A stretch of DNA of 64,000 nt from Brienomyrus brachyistius (lineage: Eukaryota > Chordata > Actinopteri > Osteoglossiformes > Mormyridae): contig NC_064551.1 in assembly GCF_023856365.1 (NCBI RefSeq), positions 1,568,501-1,632,500 on the forward strand, in the 5' to 3' direction. How positions within the stretch are numbered: position 1 is the first letter of the stretch; every line of letters starts with the position of its first letter. Of this stretch, positions 45,892 to 58,400 are shown one piece after another. Under the pieces are notes generated by a model. The model was not told the DNA's origin, did no database searches, and saw only the letters and a list, made by a program, of their open reading frames with translations. The translations under genes were made by a program, and so were the position numbers.

Positions 45892-48755
45892 ACTGCCTGA
45901 AACGTGTCTGAACGAAACCTTTGTGACGTCGGATTATGGTGAAAATTAACTGAATATTACTGACGTTTCCAGATAAAATCTATCCTGGGTGAAAACCACC
46001 ACCCTTGTCTAGTAGACCTGCATTAAGAAAAGACTCTAGGATTCTTTTGCAAATTCTCTAGGGTACCATTGACAGACAAATAACTGAATAATCAGACATC
46101 ATGGTCACATGCTTACAGAGTGTACTATACTCTACATTAATACTGTGACACTACAGGATTGGTTATCAAGGGCTTAACTATTGGGATTACCGGCATGATT
46201 TGTGTCATTAGAGTGTCTGACAATGGAGTGTCTGTGTATCGTTAGTGTCTGAACCCCAATACGAGTATCACACTAACTGTTGATTCCTAATACAGTTGTT
46301 CTCTAATACAAGATAATAACAGTTTGAAAAAATTTGATATTTAATGAACGTTAAATATAAAACATTTTACAATACTACAATAGTCTTTTTTTCCAAAGAA
46401 GAGAGAAAATATGTTTTTTAATTACAACATAATTTTATTGATGAGTTATTTCAAAGTTACTTGTTTATAATTTAATCTCAGCAATGGAGGGGGTCCCTCC
46501 TTCTGTACGGATGCCACCTTCTGAATGACACACACAAGGAGAGAAGCAGAATAACACAAACATTTATGGTAAAACTCAGCTGCTCACCAGTAGCCTGCAT
46601 CAACACCGGTCTCTACCCACTGGCTGATATTCTCCTTTATTAGTTGTTAAAAGGTTTAAAAACGGAGTTACAGAACAATCACAGGGCAGAACATTCATGT
46701 TGTTCCCTCATTGCTTTAAATATGAAAATCTCACTATTTTATCATTGTTGATGTTTAAAATTCTGTTTTTATCATAGCACCTTTGATACAAAAGAATAAC
46801 AGATATGGCTCAGTTTTGTTTTACGTTCATCATTTTGCTTATTTATAACGTTGAATTTTGACCAAGCGTGTAATATTGTGCTTAACAGCACTTCACTGCT
46901 GTATGTGTCATGAAAAGACACTGTCAAACATCAATAAATAAACTTTATATTAATACTTGCTAGAAGAATGCATAGATAAATTTTCTTCCATTACTTCCTC
47001 CTATTAGCATTACTAGCTTGCTTTTCCTGATCTCATAAGAGTTAAAAAAAAACAAACTTGTTGGATGTAGCATGGACCTACTCTCAGCTGGAGCTGATAG
47101 CAGCAGCTGGAGATGAAAGGGGACCACAGGACCCTGGAGAAACATGGCGGGCATAATGAGCAGGTGTCCTGTCTCCAGAGCTCTCCACTGGCTTCCAAAG
47201 ACTCTCTTTGAATATCATCTGTTTTCCAAAAGTTCAAGTCTCTAGACATCAGAGCTGAGAGGCAGCCTGAGGAGCTGGCAGACCCTGAGAGGGTTCTCCA
47301 GAGGCCCCGACACGCCTGGACTGCTTAATACCTCAGCTTACCCCATGTAGAGATGTACTGCTTTCCGCGGGTGTCTGGGCTACTTTGGCAGCCACAGAAC
47401 TCAGTCTTGAAGTCTTATTCCCCGGCTGAAAATATCAGCAAATGCTGGTCATGACTCTGCTTTTCACTGCAACTTCTAGGTGTCCCTCAGGTGAATCCAG
47501 TCTGGCGCGGACCGGAATGATCTTCTTGCATTGAACCTCTTATTGCTGCTGCTCGGCTCTTGGGTCCAGTGTCTCAGTCTTTTGGTCAAATACTCGTCAA
47601 CAAAGCATCCGAGGTTCAGCTGAGCCAGAATACCAAACACCTACTCAGCGCTACTGTCTTTCAAGGGCTGCTGCCATTCACCATTGTGTATTAACAGTTG
47701 CTCATCTTTTGACAGCCTGTGTTTCCTTCAGTTGTGCTTGACATCAGCCTAGGGGAGCTGTGCTCTTCCTTCCAGCGTACCTCCCCTAAACAGGAAGAGC
47801 TATGTCCTGTTCCTCAGATCTGACCTTGGTCCATATGGGGCACTCTAGTGGCTTATCTCTCAGTCTTACGGTGTGCTGTGAAAGCAACGTGGCCAGTCAG
47901 TCAAACGAAACCAGCACTGCATCTTCTCTCCGAGGAACCGCATATAAAAATGTCTCCTTCTCAAACATTAAGGACAAATTCCCTGAAACAGGTGGGCCTC
48001 CAGTTTCTCCAGGAAGGAAAAAAAAACAGGCCTTCGTTGTTTACAGATGAACGGTTCCATCTGTTACTAATAAGATTTTTAACGCAGCCCAGCTCGGTCC
48101 TCTAATCATACCTGGTTTATGAAGCACTACAGAATTGCTCAGCTTATACTAACAATATGGAAAGTCTTTAGATTAATAGGTACATGTTCACACTGAGGTT
48201 CCTGCAGGTTGGGATCTGTCATTTCACCATGTACACTGTCCAGCTGGCATCAAAATAATACGAAGAAACGCAGCCTAGCTAATATCGTTTTGGCAGATCA
48301 ATAACAGACACAACACAGATTTCCTCATTAAAGCATAGAAAACACCATAACTTTGTCATTAACTGTGTCTGAGGTTGTGATTTAATTAGCACATAGAGCC
48401 ACTCACAAATCTTGCTGACAAACAAAACTATTTTTAGAAACACGCTACAAACAGAATAAAAGTGGGGCAGCAGAATTAAAACAAGATGACAGACAGAAAT
48501 TCATAGTTTTATTATTATTCTTGACCGCGGAAGGACTATATGCTTCATTGTGCTGGCTCTGCAGGTACAGTCCCAGGTACAGTACATACCCGATGTCCCT
48601 CTGAGGGGCTGCCAACCTTCCGATGTCCGCGGAATGCCGGCCGATCCAGCAGCAGTTTCAAAAGTTTAATCATTTCCATTTTTTTTCTGATGTCAACAGA
48701 GTGTGCGAATGGGACCAGTCATCAAAAATTGAAAATATATCATCTATCTTTGGAA
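45890..48755. other. Unique DNA, no gene seen
   Basis: AT-rich 46080-46960, then ordinary sequence. No exon, RNA gene or identifiable transposon. Confidence 0.4.
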
Positions 48756-48862
48756 ATTGACCAAAGCCTCCGGCGCTCCGTGGCCCAGCGGAATACTGGA
48801 CACAGACTGGTACTGATCCGTGGACCAGGGTTGGGAATCTTTAATCCATCTGATCAATAAAG
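48756..48862. mobile_element. Possible hAT-MITE end remnant
   Basis: GGCCCAGCGGAATACTGGAC, GGTACTGATCCGTGGACCAG and GGGTTGGGAATCTTTAATCC resemble the terminal region of common vertebrate hAT-derived repeats (GGTCCGTGGACCAGGGGTTGGG type). The opposite end and target duplication were not found. Confidence 0.35.
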
Positions 48863-49655
48863 TGTGCAGTAAGGTCTGCAAAAATCCAGCACACCACAGC
48901 CTTCCGTTTGTATGCCACCTATCTCCCTCTGTTTAAGGATTTTATGTGGCTTTACTTATTGTCACAGCAACTTTCAAAGCAGCATTTGCTAGAACCTACT
49001 GGGCCAGGATTTTGATCTTGCACCTGATAGACACTTGATTTGGGGAGGGGGAAGTACCTCAGTCCCCAAACTAGCAGGAAGGGCTCTTCTCTTGTGCCAG
49101 AGGCATCAGCCTGTTGGCTAGTGCAAACCCCCTAGAAGAAGCTCACTTCTTGATGTGCAGTGCTCCAAAACATATGTACATTCCCTTCAGAAGATCAGCA
49201 CAGTAACCATCGGCAATATCAGGCTCAATGTAGCTAAAAAGTGTTGATATGCTAACATTTAGCATTCACCTTGGGCATGTCATCTTCAGTGCTGTGAATG
49301 ACCCACCACCCTTCCTTTTCCATTGGGTGTCCTCTCTACTAGGTGACTGGAAACCTTCAACCAAATCTGTTTCTCTTCCCTCAAGCCCCACCTCCCACTC
49401 TCGCCTCCCCATCAGTGACCCATACAGATCTGCATCTTCCTGAATCCCCATCCATCACTGCCCCTCACCTCCATCAAATGGGAGCCTATCTGCAAAACAG
49501 TATGTCTCTCTGAGGCATAGAAAGTGCATAAAATGCTTGCTAGTCCAATTCCCCCCCACAGTCACCCACCCACACAAGGGAGCCGAAAATGGAAAAGAAA
49601 GACCTTAGCAGAGAGGTGCAGTTTGGCGGCTTGATGGGTAGGAGCCAGCACACAT
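48863..49655. other. Unique DNA, no gene seen
   Basis: No supported feature. Confidence 0.35.
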
Positions 49656-49935
49656 GTCACTGTGACGTTCCCGCACCACAGATGGGCGCGAGCGAGTGAG
49701 CAGCTGCCTTCATCGCATCGCCCTGAGCGATTTCACACCCGTCGATCTGCACTGCGACGGGTCATGCTCTCAGCGTGCCCCTTGTATCGCCAAGATGGCG
49801 ACCAGTCACACGGGCCGCATCTCAAACACGTCTCCCTCAGCACGTACTGCGCACTGGAGTGTGACTGAGAAACCAGAGTGCGTTTCTAAACTGTAAATGC
49901 CGCGCGAAAACACTCGCACGTCCGCCGGGGCAGTC
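49656..49935. promoter_or_regulatory. CpG-rich patch with YY1-like motif
   Basis: Rich in unmethylated-style CpGs relative to neighbours (GGGCGCGAGCGAG, GCGACGGGTC, GCCGCGCG). CCAAGATGGCGACC near 49790 matches the YY1 core (AAGATGGCG). It may be a small promoter or CpG island. No initiator, first exon or direction can be fixed. Confidence 0.3.
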
Positions 49936-51217
49936 ACAGGAAGTAGAGGACACCAGGCCCTCGATGGGATGCTGAAGAAGCACATGGGATTTCACAGGTT
50001 CTCCCATGTTTTAGGTTGGGACAGCGCCAGTCCAAATAGTGTCCAGCAGAGGACAATATATGTCCAGCAGACTGAATGTATTAAGTGGGCTGTTTTTCTG
50101 AGGAACAGGTGGAATAAGAAAATGCAAATAGTTTCAGTCACACAACTCAACATCTCAGATGGTCTGAGAAGAGAGACTGCAAGCAGAAGCCTTGTGAACC
50201 TCCAAACCAAGACAGTCCCTCTTAAAACCTCACCCTGCTGTCCTTTCCTGCAAACTGAAGCCCCTTTATTCCCCTGATAAGAGATAAAGGGATGTGGAGT
50301 GAGTGTCCCAGGACATGGAGGTCCGTGCTCAGAGTGGCACCTGTGGGTGGGCAGGCTGAGCTGGGTCCAGCTGAGTCGAGCCAAACACGGAGAGATGCTC
50401 CATTTCCAGCCTGTGATGGCCCAACGCCCAGGCAGCCCACATGCTTCTCCAGACCTCCAGACGGAGACCTTGTTAATTAAATAAACTAAAAGTAATTTTG
50501 TTGTCACCATTTCTCTGAAAGTCAGGGCCTTGCCCAGCTGTTCCGACAGGATGTGCAAACTGAGGCGTGATGAGAGAGGTGAAGCTTCCCCAGACAGACC
50601 CATCCAATTACACACTACGTGACACAGGCCCGTCCAATCACACTCTAAGCGAGACAGGCCCCTTCAGTCACGGCCTGGGGTCACAGTGGAGTTTACAGTC
50701 ATTCTAGAAGTCATTCAGGTCTCTTTGGGACACAATCAGCCACAGTTCAGTGAAATCTGGTACATTTATGGAGTTGCACTGCCTTTAACAGACCCAAAGG
50801 AACAACAAGAGCGATAAGCCTGTTCGACAAACCCCTCTTTAATTAGGGCTGTTTTAAAGCTTTGTTAAATTTGTTTTTGTCTCCAAATATTTCCCCATAT
50901 ATTTCAGGAATAAAGTCAACATGGACTGATTGGATAATAACTCCAGCCAATCAGAAAAGGCTTCCTTTAGAGCCCAGGAAGTGACAAGGCAAGGCCTAAC
51001 ATCAGTTACATTTAGTCACAGTAGAATTTTCCGGCAGTTTTGCAGATCCATGATCCATGTCTGTAAGATTACTTTACCATGTTACAGGTATTATTTGTAT
51101 ATTACTTTTTATGAATACGTTGAACTCAGAAGTGACATGTCTATAAGAATATCTTTTATTTTGAAACCACCTTATTTTACATTATGTACAAAGGAGAATA
51201 CTGCACTGATTGTCAGT
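49936..51217. other. Unique DNA, no gene seen
   Basis: A 207-codon reverse frame (49992-50615) is open but has no recognisable domain and overlaps other frames. Confidence 0.35.
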
Positions 51218-51440
51218 ACACACACAGCACACGTGCAGTACACGCGCAGCACACGTGCAGTACACGAGCAGCACACGTGCAGTACACGAGCAGCACACGT
51301 GCAGTACACGAGCATCACACGTGCAGTACACGCGCAGCATACGTGCAGTACACGCGCAGCACACGTGCAGTACACGCGCAGCACACGTGCAGTACACGCG
51401 CAGCACACGTGCAGTACACGAGCAGCACATGTGCAGCAGA
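51218..51440. repeat. 22-bp tandem repeat carrying CACGTG, 10 copies
   Basis: Units of ACACGTGCAGTACACGCGCAGC (or GAGCAGC), each composed of two related 11-bp halves (ACACGNGCAGY). The full E-box CACGTG occurs in eight of ten units, every 22 bp from 51230. One unit has TACGTG and the last CATGTG. Open frames of His/Arg/Val/Ser/Cys repeats are artefacts. Confidence 0.95.
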
Positions 51441-51599
51441 AAATACTCCTGAACAGGGGCAGCAGTTGGGTAATGACGCGGTTGTTGGTTGCATGCGGCA
51501 GACGTCACCAGACGGCTGCATATACCGTCCCAGTCTATGCGCAGAAGGCGCCCTTCAGGTCAGGGGGGCTCTTCCCGCGACTGCAGGGGACGCTGCTTA

Positions 51600-51910
51600 T
51601 TGGTCCAGCTGAGCTCATAGTTAATTAACCTTTTTGCCTTGATTAAATGCTTGGTTGAATTGATTTATTAATGTTAAGCTGAGCACATTAACTTAGAACT
51701 CCCTGTAGTTCTTCACTCACGCTAAAGCTGATTTGTTCATTGTTATTATAAAACAGTTTCATGCGCAATTTGTGTAATGAAATATCAATTGTTTCCTCCT
51801 TTAGAATAATCAATTTTATTGGTGATTAAATTGTTCAAGGGCTATAAACGACTAATTCACTGATTATTCGGCATGTGGAATATAAATTGATTTGAATATA
51901 ACGTTAAAAT
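51600..51910. other. AT-rich conserved-looking non-coding tract
   Basis: Repeat-free, with TAGTTAATTAACC, SOX-like ATTGTTATTATAAA, octamer-like ATTTGTGTAATGAAATA and several ATTGAT/ATCAAT cores. This resembles a developmental enhancer. It was not tested for conservation. Confidence 0.3.
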
Positions 51911-52532
51911 TGTAGCAGGGTCCCAAATAGCCCGCTAGGTGACATATTATTGGCATTTTATGGTCCAATCAATAAAAGCCCAGCCAAAGTTAATAGATTC
52001 ATAAATTAAGTTAAACTTGGGTATAAAACACTCATACGACCTCCTGTCACTGGAGTTTAACAAACCTGTTAGGTTACAGTCTTAAGGCCCTCAAGGCTCG
52101 CAGGAAAATGTTGCAGTGAAACATATACTTTTTGACTTTCATCCTTCTTATGGTTAGTGATCTGGTCACTACATAAACATCCTTAATCAACAGCCAACCC
52201 ACATACCCAACACTTAATGAATTTGCATACTTTATGTTCCCTGACTTCACATACTCAGCACTTCCTGAAATCACATACTAAACACTTTCTGAAGTTACAC
52301 ACTCACGTCACATTGAGCCGACTCTCTTCCGCAAATAGCCTCATGCCAGTCAGAGTCTGTCCTGTTGCAATATAAATGTGTTTTATGAAGCCGAGTGCTT
52401 CATAAACAAATACTGCCAATCCACGAGAAAAAAAGTAATCTTACATTGATGTGGAGCAATTACAATATGATTTAGCTTCTTTCAGGTAAAATGGATGAAG
52501 AAAGGAGTGAAAAGAATTATCAGAGAGACAGT
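51911..52532. other. Unique DNA, no gene seen
   Basis: No supported feature. Confidence 0.35.
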
Positions 52533-52665
52533 GCAGGTTAGTGAAGGACAATGCAGTGAAGGACAGTGCAGGGCAGTGAAGGACAGGGCAGTGCAGTGAA
52601 GGACAGTGCAGTGAAGGACAGGGCAGTGCAGTGAAGGACAGTGCAGTACAGTACAGTACACGCGT
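52533..52665. repeat. GCAGTGAAGGACA-type tandem repeat
   Basis: Irregular copies of CAGTGAAGGACAGTG/CAGTGAAGGACAGGG, ending in a CAGTA run (52640-52658). Confidence 0.9.
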
Positions 52666-52756
52666 CAGTGCTGCTCACACAAGAGCTGCTGAAAAGCACG
52701 AGCAACAGATTCCAGGAGACCTGGGCTGTGCTGGACACAGATACCTGGACTGTATG

Positions 52757-53012
52757 CATATCTTTGTGGGGACCCTCTGTTCATTTCTATGGGCAAAACC
52801 CTAACCCCCACCCAGCCCTTACCTTAAGCATATGTAACCAAAGAAAATACAAGACTTTTGGCATTTTTAGTTTTTTGATTGCATTAACAGATTTTTACTA
52901 AATTCAGTTTCCCCTTGTGGGAACTGAAAAAATGGTCTCCCACTGTCAAAATAATAGGTTTTTATCGTATGGTGGGAATATTTGGTCCCTACGATGTAAT
53001 ACATACATAACC
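52757..53012 (-). repeat. Interspersed repeat family R1, copy C
   Basis: The most complete copy. It runs from TATCTTTGTGGGGACC-like sequence through GTTTTTTGATTGCATTAACA and GGGAACTGAAAAAATGG to GGTTTTTATCGTATGG. Its complement supplies the uninterrupted version of the site into which the 26-kb hAT inserted. Confidence 0.8.
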
Positions 53013-54172
53013 CTAACCCTTACTCAGGGGGCCAGTGGTGGCCTAGGATTTGAACTGGTGACCTTTTGGTCATGAGCATACAGTCCCAACCCACTGAGGG
53101 AAAAAAGACAAAGCAATCAGCACAACTGTCCACAATCTACAGTATTTCTTGCAAGATTTGTTATCTCCTTATTTAACAATTAGGTACCGTTTTTTATAGT
53201 GGATATGTTGGTAAATACATTTATGGCTTTACTATTGAGTTACTGCTCACTGAGTATGTCAATATCTATGATATTGGCTAACTTGTGTACCATCCCAATT
53301 AATGACATCATATGTTAATGTTTCGTTTAGAAGGCATGTATCCTGCAGAGTGATATTGTTCTGTTGTGTTCATAGTCATTAATCCCATTGATGTATTTGT
53401 ATTGTTAGGCATTATAATAGAGCTGAGGGCTTTGTGTATCTTTCTTGTTGCCTGCGTAAGCGTTTCAGATGTGGATTTTCAGTAAATTACGTGTAATCCA
53501 CTGTGTGTGACAGCTGCCGTCATCACAGTAGCTGGTGCCCTTTTGTCCTTTGCAGGGCACTGGTTTTATGGGATTTGTTGTGTTCACCTTTAGTCAAAGC
53601 AACAAATGGCCCGTCTGACAGCTTTGTGTCCAGGAGTTCCATAAAGTGTGGGGGAAAAAGCAGGACCCAAGCACTTAGACAGAAGCAATAGCAGGCACGG
53701 CCGTCCTCAGTCAGGTAAAAACGCTCACAGACTCTCACACACCCTTTGCCGGTGGTTTAAATGAGGCTCCCCCCGCTTCCCTGGTGAGAATCCTCTGAAG
53801 GCCAGACTCCCCACGATGACAGGAGAAGGTGTGTTTAATTAATCTGCTGTGGGTGAGACGGCCTTCCAGGCAGCAGCCTGCCCTGCCCCGGCGTCACACC
53901 TCATTAGGAAGCAGGTGCAGCCCGGCCCATCTGCGGGACCCGTGTTCGGCGAGACGTTTCAGACTCGCATTCGCTCCCTTTGCTGTTTACGTTGGGAATT
54001 CCGAACGCAGTGCTGGCTGTATTGGCATAAGATACTGATGACATCACTGGCAAAATCATTAAAATAACTGAATAAAATCACTGTCTTGCAATATCACCAT
54101 TACTGAACATGTTACTGGCAGTGTCAGTGGTTTAACACATAACTAGAAATACTAGCATTAATACAGTATAAT
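53013..54172. other. Unique DNA with a possible tRNA-SINE scrap
   Basis: 53030-53100 (GATTTGAACTGGTGACCTTT) resembles the antisense tRNA-like head also seen at 30545-30686. The rest is unassigned. Confidence 0.35.
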
Positions 54173-54250
54173 CCGTCCATCCATCCATTCATCCATCCAT
54201 GCATCCATCTTTCATAACAACTAAACCCTTACAGGGTCCCTGGTGGGTGA
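54173..54250 (-). mobile_element. SINE tail fragment (antisense)
   Basis: A CCAT/TCAT run followed by CTTTCATAACAACTAAACCC is the antisense of a SINE 3' end. Confidence 0.45.
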
Positions 54251-54274
54251 TGTGTTGCTAAGTAGCTTAGGACC

Positions 54275-54420
54275 TGGATTTTGATGTTATGGGGACCATT
54301 TTCAGGTCCCCACAAAGATCTGTGAATGCAATCAAAAAACTAAAAATGCTATAAGTCTTGTGTTTTTTTCATTATTCATGGTTAAGGGTAGGGCTGGGTC
54401 GGAGTTAAGGTTGTCATGGA
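54275..54420 (+). repeat. Interspersed repeat family R1, copy D
   Basis: GTCCCCACAAAGATCTGTGA, ATGCAATCAAAAAACTAAAA, ATGGTTAAGGGTAGGGCTGG and TTAAGGTTGTCATGG match copy B in order and orientation. Confidence 0.8.
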
Positions 54421-57044
54421 AACTGGGGTAACTGGAGAAGCCACACAACATGAAGAGAATAGGTGACCTCCGTGCACAAGGCCCCGGCAGTGCAGTGCCA
54501 AAGAGCTGCCACTGCATTATAAGACCAGTGTGAAACTTACCATCTTGGTGACATAGTGCAGCTTCCTAATAAATCCTACTTCTGAAATGCACAAGAACTG
54601 TGAAATTCAGTAAAGTTAGTGATTTAACGAAATATACTGACCTGTATTTGTGTTTCAAATTTAATTTTCGAAGTGGTACTTTAATTTGTATGGCCAGTCC
54701 GGATTGACAAATACATAAACACAAGGACAATGCATACATGGACACGCACAAACATGGACACGCACAAACACCCTGCCCTCTTTTCACTGAGGCTGGGTTG
54801 TGCTTATCACCACGACAGTCTAAAACGGTCCGATTCTTTCCAGCTAACAATGAAGGTATTTGTAGTCAGCCTCCACCAAGAGATTGGAGTCAAACGGTTT
54901 GGGCCATTCACCCGGAAACACTTTCACTTTTTGGGAAATCAGGCATGAGGGACAGCAACACAAAGGCAAAAATAAAAACAGAGTAATGACAGACGAGGGC
55001 TGAGCTTGACAGCAGGAGAAGCGAAGCCAGAATCGATGGATGAGCCGCATAACCCCAGACGCCTTTACGACATTTTCACACTTGTCTGTCTCGGGGGCCA
55101 CGTGAAAAAGAGGGAGGGGGCTCCACGGGCCAGCAGTGCTGGGGGGGGACGGGCGTGTGACTCTGTCTGCTTCTTCTCAAATCGCCGGGTTTCTGCTTAC
55201 TGCCCTCCCATGCCTGGGGGGGGGGGGCACTTCCCCTCATCTCTATGGTTACATGTGGATTCTCTTTATTCCAGCTGGCATAATGCAAGAAGTAGCCACC
55301 GATATTTCCCCTCGTCCCCCCCTGCATGGCTCTTTGAACCAGACCGTATGTCACTAAGTCAAATGCTGTGTTCCTATGCTTCAGGTAACACACACATAAG
55401 ATGTGTACATAGTCACATATAAAGGATAACTGAGATAATGAGTTACATCAACTCTTGAGGATTAAAAGGGTCCCACCTTGTATTTGTACTCCCTAGTCCA
55501 CCAATAGACCTCGGTTGTAATTCCCATGAGTGCCCAGTAGGCCGACAGTCTGTGGGTCTACAGCTGCAGCGTGGAAAGACTCCAATAAGACTGAGTGTAT
55601 TGACTGCTGTTGACCTGATTAATAGCCCCAGCAGGGCCTGTCGGACTTTGGCAGAATCTATCGCTTGCCCTGCTGTGCACCCCAGCGACCAGATGGTGAA
55701 CGGAAGTTCTAATTCACCCAGTGGGAGCCCAAGCTCCTTCACCCAATGACCGCCTTCACCTTCCGGGAAACCCCTCACACACAGGGCCCAACTGGGGAAT
55801 GACAGTCACACATTTCAGCCATTTCTGCTTCCCCCAGAGGGGTAAAAAACTCTGTATCTAGCATCATCACCCTCATCAACTGTCCTCATTAACCTTATTA
55901 TCTCTTATTTTTAGATAATCCCATGCAGTTGAAACTGAGACTAAATGCTGTGCAGTGTTAGTATATGGGAGTCTTTTCCAGATCGTACCCTTGTGGTTTG
56001 ACGAGGGAGCTGTATGTTATGCTTCTGAGCAAATGCCTTTATCATAACTACCCAATGGTACAAACACTGATGGTTGTCAGTTTCTCTTTCCTTCTTAGAC
56101 AACATACGACACCGAAAGTACATGATGAGATAGTCGCTTATAACATGCGTTGTTCGACACAGGAAACCCAGTAGAATATGGTCAAGTTTCACACATTCGA
56201 AAAGAGGGATACGGTTTAATGGGGACCTGAAGCTTAAAACACAGTACAGGAATGTAAATCTATCCTTTGCTGCTTCTAAGATCTTTATTTATGCTTCTGG
56301 TTCCTGCGATTTTTAACTATTTATGAAGTTGACATCATAGTTTCAGCCCCATGGCATTTTCCTCATCTCCTGTCCCAGTAGTCCTGAAACCTCCCGTCTC
56401 AAGATCCCACCACAAGCCGGCCCAGACCCAGTAAACGGCTCCCTCCTCTGGGACTGCTTCCGGGGGGTGCTGCCACCTCCACAATCATACCGTCCCAACA
56501 CGATGAGTATCTCCTTGCATCCATGACAGGGCTAATTGATTCAATTTGTGCTGAAGGGGGATGACACGTGTTTCGTTTACATCTGCACCTTCCGTTTCAC
56601 TGCGGCTTAAGCTAATGAGATCTCACAGTTGCATCTTCCAAAGGAGTGGCCATGAAAGGCCCTTGGTTTTATAAAGTGGGCCAGATGCTTCAGTTGACTC
56701 AATGGGTCCACAGAGACTGGCATTGACTATGACTACTCAGCCTCTCTGGCAGGTGTCAGTGAATAGAATTTCCACTCTGCTCTCCCAGTTGTCTCAGTAG
56801 GGAGGGGCAGCCTGGTCCCTAGAGAGATGAGACTGCCTGGACAGAGACCAAACATACTTCACAGCTTGGAATAATGCTTCCCAGCCACCCTCCATCCCCC
56901 ACAGGTTACCTCATCCACATTGTTAAATGATATATTTCTGTGGTGATGTTCACATGGACAAGACTTTTGGTTCAACTGATAGTCACAGTTAGAACCATGC
57001 AGCACCTGCCTACTGCAATAATAAACAGAATGAAAGGGGGGAAT
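54421..57044. other. Unique DNA, no gene seen
   Basis: A small ACATGGACACGCACAA duplication lies near 54730-54770 and a G run near 55218-55227. No exon or RNA gene is supported. Confidence 0.4.
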
Positions 57045-57750
57045 GACAGCGCAGTGCATAGCGAAGACCGGACCAGGGGACCGAAAACAAGACAGTATAG
57101 TCCATGGTGTAGACCGGACCAGGGGACCGAAAACAAGACAGTATAGTCCATGGTGTAGACCGGACCAGGGGACCGAAAACAAGACAGTATAGTCCATAGT
57201 GTAGACCGGACCAGGGGACCGAAAACAAGACAGTATAGTCCATGGTGTAGACCGGACCAGGGGACCGAAAACAAGACAGTATAGTCCATGGTGTAGACCG
57301 GACCAGGGGACCGAAAACAAGACAGTATAGTCCATAGTGTAGACCGGACCAGGGGACCGAAAACAAGACAGTATAGTCCATGGTGTAGACCGGACCAGGG
57401 GACAGAAAACAAGACAGTATAGTCCATAGTGTAGACCGGACCAGGGGACCGAAAACAAGACAGTATAGTCCATGGTGTAGACCGGACCAGGGGACCGAAA
57501 ACAAGACAGTATAGTCCATGGGGTAGACCGGACCAGGGGACCGAAAACAAGACAGTATAGTCCATGGTGTAGACCATACCTAGGGACTGAAATCATGACA
57601 GCATTGTCCAGGGTGTAGACCAGACCTGGTGACAGAAAACAAGACAGTATATTTCATGGTGTAGACCAAACCTGGGGCACAGGGGACATAACTGCATAGT
57701 CCATGGTGTAGAAGAGCCCAGGGGACCTGACAGCATACTTCATGGTCTAT
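57045..57750. repeat. Minisatellite, 46-bp unit, about 15 copies
   Basis: Eleven near-identical units from 57065 to 57570 (AGACCGGACCAGGGGACCGA, AAACAAGACAGTATAGTCCA, TGGTGT), then three or four progressively diverged units to about 57750. The gradient, clean on the left and decayed on the right, fits expansion from one side. The reverse-strand frames of 169-245 codons are repeat artefacts. Confidence 0.96.
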
Positions 57751-58286
57751 GTCAGACTAAGTATGTATCATCCAATCTGAAAACTAAAAACCATCCTAAA
57801 AAGTGCATCTGCTTATAAATAAACAAAATGAAGCAAAGGAAAGAAAGAAGCCAAAAAACAGAGGAGGCCAGTGAGACGAGGGGGGTGTAGCTGTCTGCTG
57901 TGTTAAAATCAGGGCCGCTGACATGCGGATCGGGTGGCGTAGCGGCAGAACAGGAGGGACAGGAACCAGCTGGCTAACATGCTGCTCGGAGCCTGGAGGA
58001 GAGGCCCACTGCCTGTTAATGACTGTGTTTAGTCAGCACCGGGGGTGGAAGCTGCCAGATCGGACCAGAGGAAGGAGATGTAGAACACACACGACTCAGC
58101 GGGAGTTCTATATACTGGGCTGGAGTGAAAAACCATCCAGTAAAGGGGTCGTGAGGGGGAAGCAAGCCTTCTGTGCTGATGGAGTGACATGTTAAGAAGA
58201 CCCAAGAGCTCCAGGCTAATTATCGGCGATCCTTGCCGAAGAACGCAAAGTAAAAGTCATGGGAGGAGTGGCGGCAGCACTTTGAC
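57751..58286. other. Unique DNA, no gene seen
   Basis: No supported feature. Confidence 0.35.
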
Positions 58287-58400
58287 TCTGCACAGACGTC
58301 GTCAGTGTCTGAGAGCTGTCACTGCACAGACGTCGTCAGTGTCTGAGAGCTGTCACTGCACAGATGCGTTTGGTGTCACCGCGCCAGCACCGTCGGTGCG
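58287..58400. repeat. 34-bp tandem repeat, about 3 copies
   Basis: CACAGACGTCGTCAGTGTCT plus GAGAGCTGTCACTG occurs twice perfectly (58291, 58325), then in a diverged third copy. Confidence 0.9.

Noticed and set aside
56859..57596. 245-codon reverse ORF with TMDYTVLFSVPWSG-like repeats
   Set aside because: Read-through of the 46-bp minisatellite.
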